From: Opitutia bacterium
GTDB taxonomy: Bacteria > Verrucomicrobiota > Verrucomicrobiia > Opitutales > Seribacteraceae
Length of the DNA stretch: 40,917 bases
Direction of reading: 5' to 3'
Assembly (NCBI GenBank): GCA_002721705.1
Contig: PBLJ01000037.1
Coordinates: forward strand, 1-40,917
Every line of letters begins with the position of its first letter. The stretch's first letter is position 1. The notes under the pieces were generated by a model that was not told the origin of the DNA, ran no database searches, and saw only the letters and a list, made by a program, of their open reading frames with translations. Position numbers and translations under genes: made by a program. Of this stretch, positions 1 through 7,582 are shown one piece after another.

Positions 1-81
1 GCCTCAGGCCGGAGCAGAAGGACGAAGCGTCCCCAACCTTCCCGTGACCCGGAAATGTACGAGATGGTGGATTTTCTGTGA
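1..81 (+). CDS. 3' end of an unidentified gene (partial)
   Basis: An open frame enters from the left edge and ends at the TGA at 79-81. Only 26 residues are visible (ending EMYEMVDFL), too few to assign a family. The reason to believe it is real is the junction: its TGA overlaps the GTG start of the next gene (78-80) in a 4-base GTGA overlap, the same stop/start coupling used repeatedly in this window. The visible tail is basic (several Arg and Lys) and shows no repeat or membrane segment. Confidence 0.5.
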   Translation, partial: ASGRSRRTKRPQPSRDPEMYEMVDFL

Positions 82-509
82 AACCGACCTTTTCGATAAC
101 CCTTTTTTGCATGGGACTTGTATTTAGTGGCTGTGATGAAGGAGTGGAGGAGGGGAGTCCACTGAATAACCAAGTGGCCAATGATTGGAATGGCACCCTT
201 GCCGAAAAGGAAGAGATTTTCATTGAGAATCTGGAGGGCAACGTGACCGTTCTACGAATTCGTGATGGCAACAAACCGTTTACCGGTAAGGTGACCATAC
301 ATGGATCCAATGGCGAACAGCGCGTCTTTCGCTTTCGAGAAGGCAAGAAACACGGGCTTTGCACCATCCGCGACACAGCGGGAGCTCGCACGGAAACCAA
401 TTACCTCCTCGGCGTGGAGCACGGACTGCACGTTCAGTTCGGCCGCGATGGCAAAGAGCGCTTTCGCTGGCGTTACGTAAACGGCAAAATGACCCAGGAC
501 AAAAAATGA
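78..509 (+). CDS. YwqK/MORN-like repeat lipoprotein
   Basis: A 143-residue predicted lipoprotein. The N-terminus has a short hydrophobic signal followed by a lipobox (VFSGC, Cys about residue 19), so the mature protein should be lipid-anchored in the envelope. From about residue 50 onward it carries degenerate MORN_2/YwqK-type repeats, seen as the pattern F-x-x-G-K-x-x-G-x followed by a polar stretch (EGKKHG, GVEHG, VNGKM). Such repeats are found in exported bacterial proteins and in some toxin-immunity contexts; no function can be given here. The start is GTG at 78, inside the upstream stop codon, which implies translational coupling. The gene converges on the ankyrin gene with only 17 bases between the stops. 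A second protein with this type of repeat lies at 21100-21483. Confidence 0.75.
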   Translation: MKPTFSITLFCMGLVFSGCDEGVEEGSPLNNQVANDWNGTLAEKEEIFIENLEGNVTVLRIRDGNKPFTGKVTIHGSNGEQRVFRFREGKKHGLCTIRDTAGARTETNYLLGVEHGLHVQFGRDGKERFRWRYVNGKMTQDKK

Positions 510-526
510 ATCGAGAAGCCGATTGA

Positions 527-2899
527 TTAGGGAGCGCCCAGTTCCCACGAGGTCTTCGCTCCATTCTCCTGCAAAAGTTTTGACAGTATTTTGTCGTCCT
601 TGCTCAAGGCCCAGTCCAAAGGCGTCGCTCCCGCATGCTTATGGCGTGGATTAAGGTCCAGATTAAGGGCCAAAACTTGTTGCAACACTTTTTCGTGGCC
701 GGAAATGGCAGCTGCGTGCACCAAGGTGAAGCCCATGCTGTCACTGATTTCCGGATTGGCTCCTTTCTTCAACAGAAAACTCATTACTTCCGGCTTCCCT
801 GCGCCTGCCGCAAAGAGTAGGGCGGTGGCGCCCCAGCCGTCTTGCTCGTCTATTTCCCTTTCTCCCTCAAGGAGCGTTTGCACTTTTGCGAGGTTCCCTA
901 AACCTGCAGCTACGTGGAGTGGGCGGCGCACGGTGGCGTTTCGATCCTGCAAATGCACCGTGATTTCCTTGCGTCCGGCGCCGGCGGCATATTCCAACAG
1001 GCCATTGCCCCCTTGGTCGACCAAGTTCAGGTTGGCGCCCGCCTGCAAGAGCATTTGCACGAGCTCAAGGTGGCCCATGCGAGCGGCTACCATTGCGGCC
1101 GTGGCATTGTCCTCGTTGCGAGCATCCACGGTCGCATTGTGTTCAAGCAAGGTCTGCACGGTTTTTTTCATGCCGCTCCAGCATGCCCTATGCAGAGTGG
1201 TGCGACCCGATCGATCTCGGGAGTCGACGTCCAATCCTTTTCGAATGAAGTATCCAACCATCTTGCGTTGGCCATTCCGGGCTGCGAAATGAAGGGGAGA
1301 TTCGAGGTGTCGCAGGGTTAAAAGTTCGAGGTCGACGTTTTCCATCGCTTTCTCCAAGGCCTTGAAATCACCCGCTGCGATGGCTTCGTACAAGGGGATA
1401 CCCTCTTGGGTGGCTTCCGATTCTCGGGTCATTTCCAGCCAGGTTCCCACGGGATTGCTTTCCCTGTTTCGAAAAGTGAGCGTCAAGGTGGAATCGAGCA
1501 GGTCTCCGGACCAAGACAAGCCATCCAGTTTTTCGCCTAGCTTGACCAAGTCTTGGCGCCATCCTTCCGGGTTTGGGATGGAACGGAGCAAGGCCAAGCT
1601 CTTTCGAGCGTCCACCTTTATGGAAAAGCGGGCATCTCGGATTTGCTCTGCGCGACCTCCGGACAAATCCAAGGGCGTGGTCGCATTGCCGTCTGGCTCG
1701 TTTCCTTGAAGCCCAACGACACCTTGGAACGAACCGTTCGCCGTCTTGGCTCCATTCCATATGGCGAGCCATTGGCCTTCCTTGACTTCGGTTTGTCTGT
1801 GGTAGCTGGTGTCCATGGGAATCGGTAAAATGAATTTGAAGAGTTTCTCGACGACGTAATGGCCCAAGGCATCGGAGGCATTTCCCTTCAGGCCTACGGC
1901 TACGCTGGCTGCGACGTCCAATGGGTTGGGTGGTACAGGGGACTGGTTGACGGATGCCGGAGATTCATTCTCCTTTGCGGAGAAACGTTTGAAACGCACC
2001 ACCAACTTTTCCGGGTCGAATTGGAGAGTCGTGGTGGAGGTGGAAAGGGTCAGTTTGCCTAAGCTGCCTTGGGTCATGAAGTCAGGCGCGAAACGGGCTC
2101 CGTTAGGCCTGAGGTAGATGCCTAGATGAAATGGTCGAGCAAGGTGCTTCTCGAGGTTTGCATGGAAAGAGGGGCTTTTTTGGAACAACGCCCTGACGTG
2201 TCTTTCGGCCCTCGCGTGCGTCACGGAATTATCCAAGTCCAAGGCGATGGCCAAGTGTTCGTCGTTGAAGCCGAAAGATAAGTTCGATTTGTCGAAGTGT
2301 CCAAAAGTGAGATCGCCCACGGTCGAGTGCCGGGCGTTTCCAAATTGGGATTCAAACCTTAGCTGGGTCCGGAGGGAGTCGACTTCTTTTACCTTGGCCA
2401 CGATACAGTAAAGGAGGCCTTCCGAGCTGTTTTCGTCTTCCTTTCCTCTCTCAATGAAAACGTGGACTGGCTTTTTCGAATCAATGTTCTTCTTGCCGAG
2501 TCTGGCGTAAAATTTCAGTAGTGACTCCGGAGTTTCCATTTCCAGGACAAGGTCGAGGAAATCGAGCAAACTGATGGCTTCAATGCCTCTTTCGGTCAAT
2601 GGTTCTGGTCGTAAAGTGGCGACCAACAACGCGTTTTTCGAGGGGCCGGGCTCAATGGCGCTTGGGGGGGAAGGCTCGGGGACGACAGGGGCAATTTCCT
2701 TTGCTTCTGGTTGCGGTTTGGCCTCGTCCGCGCGCTCCGACCTTGTGGATTCGGTTTTTGTTTTCCGATCCGTTTCATCTTCTTTGCTACCGCATCCGGA
2801 CAAAAAGGAGAAGAGGGCGCACATGCCGATCAAACCGAGGCACCAGAAAGTTTTCTTCCTGACGTATGTTTTCTTCTGGCCTTCCATCTTCTTCCTCAT
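527..2899 (-). CDS. Ankyrin-repeat lipoprotein with DUF3352-like N-terminal region
   Basis: A 790-residue predicted lipoprotein. After a basic n-region and hydrophobic stretch there is a lipobox (FLSGC, Cys about residue 36), then a low-complexity Glu/Pro/Lys linker. Residues about 85-490 resemble the beta-rich extracytoplasmic DUF3352-like proteins seen elsewhere in this window (4262-7582 and 30674-32452); this is a similarity by eye. Residues about 495-785 are roughly nine ankyrin repeats, with cores such as SPLHFAARNG, TTLHRACWSG and RPLHVAAGLG. Ankyrins mediate protein binding; here they would sit outside the cytoplasm. Two starts are possible: ATG at 2899, in an ATGA overlap with the upstream 65-codon gene, or ATG at 2887, which has AGGAAG just upstream. 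The overlap favours 2899, but the choice is not certain. Confidence 0.85.
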   Translation of the reverse strand: MRKKMEGQKKTYVRKKTFWCLGLIGMCALFSFLSGCGSKEDETDRKTKTESTRSERADEAKPQPEAKEIAPVVPEPSPPSAIEPGPSKNALLVATLRPEPLTERGIEAISLLDFLDLVLEMETPESLLKFYARLGKKNIDSKKPVHVFIERGKEDENSSEGLLYCIVAKVKEVDSLRTQLRFESQFGNARHSTVGDLTFGHFDKSNLSFGFNDEHLAIALDLDNSVTHARAERHVRALFQKSPSFHANLEKHLARPFHLGIYLRPNGARFAPDFMTQGSLGKLTLSTSTTTLQFDPEKLVVRFKRFSAKENESPASVNQSPVPPNPLDVAASVAVGLKGNASDALGHYVVEKLFKFILPIPMDTSYHRQTEVKEGQWLAIWNGAKTANGSFQGVVGLQGNEPDGNATTPLDLSGGRAEQIRDARFSIKVDARKSLALLRSIPNPEGWRQDLVKLGEKLDGLSWSGDLLDSTLTLTFRNRESNPVGTWLEMTRESEATQEGIPLYEAIAAGDFKALEKAMENVDLELLTLRHLESPLHFAARNGQRKMVGYFIRKGLDVDSRDRSGRTTLHRACWSGMKKTVQTLLEHNATVDARNEDNATAAMVAARMGHLELVQMLLQAGANLNLVDQGGNGLLEYAAGAGRKEITVHLQDRNATVRRPLHVAAGLGNLAKVQTLLEGEREIDEQDGWGATALLFAAGAGKPEVMSFLLKKGANPEISDSMGFTLVHAAAISGHEKVLQQVLALNLDLNPRHKHAGATPLDWALSKDDKILSKLLQENGAKTSWELGAP

Positions 2900-3093
2900 T
2901 GCGAGTCCAACAGGTTTAAGTAAGTAATGATGAACGCCGTACTCAAACTAAAAATGCAGGTTAACGCAAAAGCGATCCAGAAGCGAGGCTTGCAAGTTGC
3001 ATAATTGCGACCGTACAAAATCATCGGGAGAATACCCAGGCGCAACAAGATCAAGACATTGAAGAAAAGAACTATGTATGAAAATGTCGTCAT
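2896..3093 (-). CDS. Small two-helix membrane protein
   Basis: A 65-residue protein made mostly of two hydrophobic segments (about residues 4-26 and 41-60) joined by a short basic loop, so it should be an integral membrane hairpin. No family is recognised. Support for its being real comes from its membrane-like composition and from the ATGA overlap: its TGA (2896-2898) overlaps the first ATG of the ankyrin lipoprotein, which suggests coupled translation and possibly joint function. The Shine-Dalgarno is weak; the nearest GAGG lies about 14 bases upstream. The intergenic region 3094-3217 separates it from the divergent LRR gene and probably holds promoters for both, though I could not pick out convincing boxes. 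Confidence 0.6.
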   Translation of the reverse strand: MTTFSYIVLFFNVLILLRLGILPMILYGRNYATCKPRFWIAFALTCIFSLSTAFIITYLNLLDSQ

Positions 3094-3217
3094 CGTGAAA
3101 ACCGATGCCTCAATGGCGCTTGTGGCTGCGTCTCTCTCACGATAAATGCAAGGTTCGCAATCCCTTTTTTGGAAAAGCCGATTGCCCTGCGAGGGTAAAT
3201 GTTCTTAAGGTGTCGGT

Positions 3218-4165
3218 TTGTTGATGGACGCATTTCCCGACGTTGCTCGTAATTGCGAAACCTTGCTGGCCGACAAGGGTTTTCCATGTCGCATACGCCT
3301 GTTGCCCGGAGGCATCAGCTTGCGCCCCAAAGAAGGCGTCCCCACGGACGATCTCACCGTGCTGAAGGGATTGCCGATCAGGGAACTCGACCTTTCGCAC
3401 ACAGAGGTCACCGATCTATCTCCATTGCACGACCTTCGTCTCGCTGGCTTGAACCTTCGAGGTACTTCGATCGAGGATATTTCTCCGCTAGCCGGATTGC
3501 CCCTCGTCGACCTCGACCTTTCCTTCACCAGTGTTTCAAGCCTCGAGGGGCTCGAGGCGGCACCACTCAAACGCCTTGTTCTGCGAAGCGCCAAGGTTGT
3601 CGACCTCGACCCAGTGGAACATGCCCCCATTCGCGAGCTTGATTTGGCGATGACCCAGATCGAGACCTTGCGCAACCTTCGCAAAATGCCCCTTCGCAGC
3701 CTGAACTTGTTCAAAGTTGCGGTGGACGACGTCGGGCTTCTCCGAGGAATGAAATTGGAAGACTTGCACTTAAGCGGCACCAAGGTAAGAAGCTTGCGAC
3801 CTCTGCGTGACATGCCATTGCGTTCCATTGCCTTGCGAGCGACTGAAATTTCCGATCTTTCTCCATTGGCGGGTTCCCCGCTGGAATCCGCTCGCTTGTC
3901 TGGATCCGCGGTGCAGGATCTTTTACCCTTGGTCGACTCCCCGTTGGAGTCTTTGTGGATCGCTGGACTGAATATTGTCGATTACGCCCCTTTGGCCCAG
4001 ATGCCACTCAAGCGATTGGTGGTCACCGCTTCCCATCTCGGCGCCTCGGCCCAAGACGTTCTTCGTTCTCTCGCTCAACTGGAATCCCTAGGCGAAGCTG
4101 GGGATCCCGAAGATCAAACACCCGACGTTTTTTGGCAACGCTTGGCAAGCGGAGAATTCGAGTGA
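3218..4165 (+). CDS. Leucine-rich-repeat protein, 21-residue units, no signal peptide
   Basis: A protein of about 315 residues built from roughly ten LRR units of exactly 21 residues, each of the form L-x-x-T-x-V-x-D-L-x-P-L-x-x-x-P-L-x-x-L-x (for example LSHTEVTDLSPL, LRGTSIEDISPL, LSGTKVRSLRPL). From memory, this short DLSPL/MPL style resembles the LRR tails of Planctomycetes and Verrucomicrobia Ser/Thr kinases, but no kinase domain is present: a TAA at 3206-3208 closes the frame just upstream. There is no signal peptide, so it is likely cytoplasmic, unlike the secreted LRR protein at 36557. The start is TTG at 3218, with AAGG seven bases upstream, or ATG at 3224, which would have long spacing. 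Probably a protein-binding scaffold; function unknown. Confidence 0.85.
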   Translation: MLMDAFPDVARNCETLLADKGFPCRIRLLPGGISLRPKEGVPTDDLTVLKGLPIRELDLSHTEVTDLSPLHDLRLAGLNLRGTSIEDISPLAGLPLVDLDLSFTSVSSLEGLEAAPLKRLVLRSAKVVDLDPVEHAPIRELDLAMTQIETLRNLRKMPLRSLNLFKVAVDDVGLLRGMKLEDLHLSGTKVRSLRPLRDMPLRSIALRATEISDLSPLAGSPLESARLSGSAVQDLLPLVDSPLESLWIAGLNIVDYAPLAQMPLKRLVVTASHLGASAQDVLRSLAQLESLGEAGDPEDQTPDVFWQRLASGEFE

Positions 4166-4261
4166 TCCCAATCGATTAATCCGCCCCATTCCCCCTTCAA
4201 ATTAAAATCTATGCCCTTAACTCAGAAAAAGCTTTTCTTCCACGATGGATGAGCTTAGTTG

Positions 4262-7200
4262 ATGTTGAGAGGCATGAATATTTTCGCGTTGCTTGTGGGA
4301 GTGGCCGCGCTTTTCATTGCGGCCTGCGCTGCTTATTTCAGCGTAAGAGGCATCGCTTTGTTGTTCGGGGCCGAAACCGAGTACATGTGGCCGGTGATCG
4401 TAATGGCTTCCAGCCTCGAGTTCGGCAAACTGGTCGCGGCGTCTTTTCTTTATCGCCATTGGGGAACTTGTCCACGGGCTCTGCGAAACTATTTGTGCGT
4501 CGCCGTGGTCGTGCTCATAGGCATAACTTCCATCGGCATCTACGGCTACCTTTCGCAAGCATTCGAGGAAACCGTGCTGATGGTCGAGGAACTGGAGGAA
4601 GAGATCGAGGTGATCGATCGGGACCTGCAGGATGATATCAAAAGCCGCAAGGACGACTTGGAGAAAGAGATCGTCCTCCTCGAGGATAAGAAGAAACAAG
4701 CCGAGCAAGACATTCTCGGTTACAGGGAATCTTCTCGCAGAAACTTTTCCGTCAAGGATCAGACCACGGACGAGGAAGTCGTCCGTCTGGAGACACTCAT
4801 GGAATCGAGAAAGGAGGCTATCGAGCAAGCCGAGGCCAGCAAGGAAAAGCTGGGTGAGGAGACGGCCCGCTTGATCGAGTCCGACGTGACCGGGCGCAAG
4901 GCCGCGGAAGAAGAAAACGCCAAACGAGTGGCTGCGGAAAAAGCGCGATTGGAACAGACCATCTTGGATCGCCGCCAAGACATCAAGCAAGCGGAAGCTC
5001 GCATAGCCGCCTTGGGAGAGGAGACCGACCGCTTGCTGGCGGCCGACGCCTTGAGGCGCAAGGCGGCCGAGTCTGAAAATGCCCAGCGCATGCTGGAGGA
5101 GAAGGGGAGAATAGAGAAATTCATTGCCCAGAGACGTTTGGACATCATGGAGGTGGAGGCCTTGAAGGTTTCCGCGAAGAGTGAAACCGAGGAGGTTGTC
5201 TTGGCGGAAGAAGACCGAATCAAGCAAGCGAACGAGCGGCTGGCTGCGCTGGAGGCCGTGGTCAAGGTGTATCGGGACAAGGGACCCGGTGGCTTTTTGA
5301 AGAACGATGGCATAAAGAAGGCCAACGAGTTGCTTAAGGCTCAGGCGCCGGAGCGCGAAGCCTTGCGCTTGGAAGTTTCAAAGGCCAACGAGAACATCCG
5401 TAATGCCAGGGTGACCTTGGAAACGCGGCGATCGAGCTTGGACGAGCGCATACGGGAAATCGACGCCGACATCGCCGCAGCCAACCAGAAAATCACTGAT
5501 TTGACCTCATCCTCGGGTCTTGCCGAAACCGACAACGTGAAGGTGATTCTTGGCAATTTGCAAACCGCCAGAACCGGTTTGGAAAAAAGGATTCAAGGGA
5601 TTGAGACAGAGATTACCGAGGCCAGTCGCAAGATTACCGAGCTCACTTCCACTTCACCCGTTTATGATTCGGGAGGCATGAAGGCGGCCTTGGAAAACTT
5701 GCAGGCAGCTCGAACAAGCATAGACGAAAGGATTCAAGGTCTCCTCAAGGACAACGACGAGACAAGTCGCGAAATCAGTGAATTGAAAAAACAAGCCAGT
5801 GACAAGGGGCTTCACAGTTCAGAGGATATTCAAACTGCCATTTCCAACGCTCAAGAAAACATCAAGCTTTCCGGGCAGGAAATCATCCAGGTTCGACAGG
5901 AATACACGGATGAAATTTCCAAGAAGCGTCAGGTTGCCAGTCAGGAAACGAACCAAAGGCGGCGGAAGATCAGGGAGATCGACGTAGGTTCCCTCCAATT
6001 CGTGGCCCGTGCGTTCACTGGCTCCGGACCAGACGCGGAGCAGGTCAGCTCTTCTTCCACTTGGAGAGGTTCGGTGGACAGCTTGGTCAAGTGGTTCATT
6101 CTTGTTCTCGTGATGGTGTTCGATCCTTTGGCAGTGACTCTCGTGATTGCCTTTAACGCCGCTTTGCTCCGAGGCGGCGGATGGTTTGGCAAAGGAGAGA
6201 AGCTGGACCTTGCTCCAGCTGCAGCAACGAAGGCTATACCAAGGGAAAGCACCTCGAACGTAACGAGCCAATCCTTTGGTGGAAAGCTCAAGGATGCGTG
6301 GGCCAATTACGGGCATTATTCCTGGTATGCCCTCGCTGTGCTCGCTATCGTCCTTGTGGTCAAATCCTTGCCGGAGGGTGGTGATGAGCAGACCGCCGTC
6401 GGCAAGAGCACCGACCCAAGCGATGAAAAGGCGCCGTCCAATTCCGACAAGGAAGTCGGCGGGACGGCGGAGAACAGCGCGGTGCCTCGGCTCATTCACG
6501 TGCCCAAGTCGGCTTTCGCAGTCTGCAGTTTCAATGATTCTCGTTCTTTGCTCGAAATTGGATTTGGCAAAGTGATTTTCGATGGTTTGCAGGAGCGTGT
6601 ACCTTTTCTCAAGGACGTTTGCTGGAAACCTGAAACGCTGGGAGTGGATGGCAGTGCCCGTTCTCATTACTTTTTGAAATTCCCTTCCTTGGACTGGCAC
6701 AAGGGTCATGAAAAGGACTTTGTTTGCGCCATGGTCTTTCCCTTGGTAGATGAAGGTCGCTTGCGAGAGGAATTGCTTTACAGGCTAAACCTGAAAGGCG
6801 CCGACCCCGATTGGCGTATGATCGAGAGGGAAAACTCTCCTTACGTTACCTTGCGCCACAAGCGTGAACACGTCGCCATTGGATTCGACGCAAACCGCCT
6901 CTTGCTTCTTACTTCGATGAGCAACGAATTGCTGGATCCCTCCTTTCTTGAAAACGAGTTGCGTGAAATCTTGTCTCAAACCGGCCCCTCCTGGTCTTCC
7001 GATGAGCATTTCGCCGAGGCCCAAAAGAAACCTTTCGACGTTGCCTTGTGGTTCGACAGCAATGGCTTTTTCGAACAGTTGCCCAAGGAGTCGGACGATG
7101 AGCAATTTTACTTGGAGTTTCGGAAATACCTTGGTTTCAAGTTCTCGCTTGCGGGTAACGCGAAATCAGGCCAAGTGGACTTGGACGGCAACTATTTCTA

Positions 7201-7582
7201 CGATTCCAAGGTGTTGAACGACAAATTCGGCACGGGAGTAGTCAGCGCCCTCGGCGAATTGCGTGAAGGCAAGCTTTCATCCGTTCTAGGTGGTCACCAA
7301 GGACAGCTAGTGGAAATCTTTGCCCAGAAACTTGATTTCAAAACCGTTTGCCGCAAACTGGAACGGCTGGACTTGGAAAAGACCACAGGTTACGGTTCTC
7401 TCATGAACAAGACTTTCCAGCATGAAATCCTCGACGAGTCGACGGGCAGGTTTTCCTTTTCCTTGCGTACGGAAGATGCGGGTGGCGATGCGATGAGGTC
7501 TTGTATCGATCTGCTTATCGATGCATTGGATCCCTTGGGCGAGACGCTCCCTCCCCCCCAAGCGTCCGCCGGTGGTGAATGA
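4262..7582 (+). CDS. Giant membrane/coiled-coil protein with DUF3352-like C-terminus
   Basis: A protein of 1106 residues. Three N-terminal hydrophobic segments (about 7-29, 42-64, 77-99; the second and third include LEFGKLVAAS and GITSIGIYGYLS) are followed by about 480 residues of charged coiled coil (about 105-590). Two further TM segments follow (about 612-634 and 685-704), then a Ser/Asp-rich linker and a C-terminal domain (about 740-1100) that looks DUF3352-like. The coil contains two sets of tandem repeats with exact periods (54 and 47 residues; listed separately). I recall similar N-terminal TM signatures in marine phage and bacterial proteins, but this is unverified. The start is ATG at 4262, with a weak GGATGAG eight bases upstream; TTG at 4259 is possible. 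The stop overlaps the next gene (ATGA). Function unknown; a membrane-spanning tether or scaffold is plausible. Confidence 0.85.
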   Translation: MLRGMNIFALLVGVAALFIAACAAYFSVRGIALLFGAETEYMWPVIVMASSLEFGKLVAASFLYRHWGTCPRALRNYLCVAVVVLIGITSIGIYGYLSQAFEETVLMVEELEEEIEVIDRDLQDDIKSRKDDLEKEIVLLEDKKKQAEQDILGYRESSRRNFSVKDQTTDEEVVRLETLMESRKEAIEQAEASKEKLGEETARLIESDVTGRKAAEEENAKRVAAEKARLEQTILDRRQDIKQAEARIAALGEETDRLLAADALRRKAAESENAQRMLEEKGRIEKFIAQRRLDIMEVEALKVSAKSETEEVVLAEEDRIKQANERLAALEAVVKVYRDKGPGGFLKNDGIKKANELLKAQAPEREALRLEVSKANENIRNARVTLETRRSSLDERIREIDADIAAANQKITDLTSSSGLAETDNVKVILGNLQTARTGLEKRIQGIETEITEASRKITELTSTSPVYDSGGMKAALENLQAARTSIDERIQGLLKDNDETSREISELKKQASDKGLHSSEDIQTAISNAQENIKLSGQEIIQVRQEYTDEISKKRQVASQETNQRRRKIREIDVGSLQFVARAFTGSGPDAEQVSSSSTWRGSVDSLVKWFILVLVMVFDPLAVTLVIAFNAALLRGGGWFGKGEKLDLAPAAATKAIPRESTSNVTSQSFGGKLKDAWANYGHYSWYALAVLAIVLVVKSLPEGGDEQTAVGKSTDPSDEKAPSNSDKEVGGTAENSAVPRLIHVPKSAFAVCSFNDSRSLLEIGFGKVIFDGLQERVPFLKDVCWKPETLGVDGSARSHYFLKFPSLDWHKGHEKDFVCAMVFPLVDEGRLREELLYRLNLKGADPDWRMIERENSPYVTLRHKREHVAIGFDANRLLLLTSMSNELLDPSFLENELREILSQTGPSWSSDEHFAEAQKKPFDVALWFDSNGFFEQLPKESDDEQFYLEFRKYLGFKFSLAGNAKSGQVDLDGNYFYDSKVLNDKFGTGVVSALGELREGKLSSVLGGHQGQLVEIFAQKLDFKTVCRKLERLDLEKTTGYGSLMNKTFQHEILDESTGRFSFSLRTEDAGGDAMRSCIDLLIDALDPLGETLPPPQASAGGE
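4784..5269 (+). repeat. Three tandem 54-residue coiled-coil repeats
   Basis: Within the giant coiled-coil protein, units begin at codons 4784, 4946 and 5108, exactly 162 bases (54 residues) apart. Shared features are an R-[LI]-E start, a [SD]RR/SRK-x-x-I/D-x-x-AE stretch, then GEETxRL and RKAAExENA. The third unit is the most diverged. The constant spacing without gaps suggests duplication under a length constraint, as in a rigid coil. Confidence 0.75.
5429..5851 (+). repeat. Three tandem 47-residue coiled-coil repeats
   Basis: A second repeat family in the same protein. Units begin at codons 5429, 5570 and 5711, exactly 141 bases (47 residues) apart. The core is R-[ST]-x-[LI]-[DE]-[EK]-R-I-[RQ]-x-[IL], followed by a segment ending KITxLTSxS in the first two copies and EISELKKQA in the third. 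It is distinct from the 54-residue family just upstream. Confidence 0.75.

Noticed and set aside
3090-3287. 65-codon minus-strand frame overlapping the LRR gene start
   Set aside because: Basic, low-information sequence overlapping a convincing gene; the junction with the small membrane gene alone is not enough.
4211-4252. 13-codon leader-like frame before the coiled-coil gene
   Set aside because: No Shine-Dalgarno and no attenuation structure seen; short frames like this are expected by chance.
4217-5227. Long open frame on the minus strand opposite the coiled-coil gene
   Set aside because: Mirror of a Glu/Lys/Ala-rich coding region; composition is Leu/Phe-rich with no domain, and the plus-strand protein has exact internal repeats that explain the open frame.
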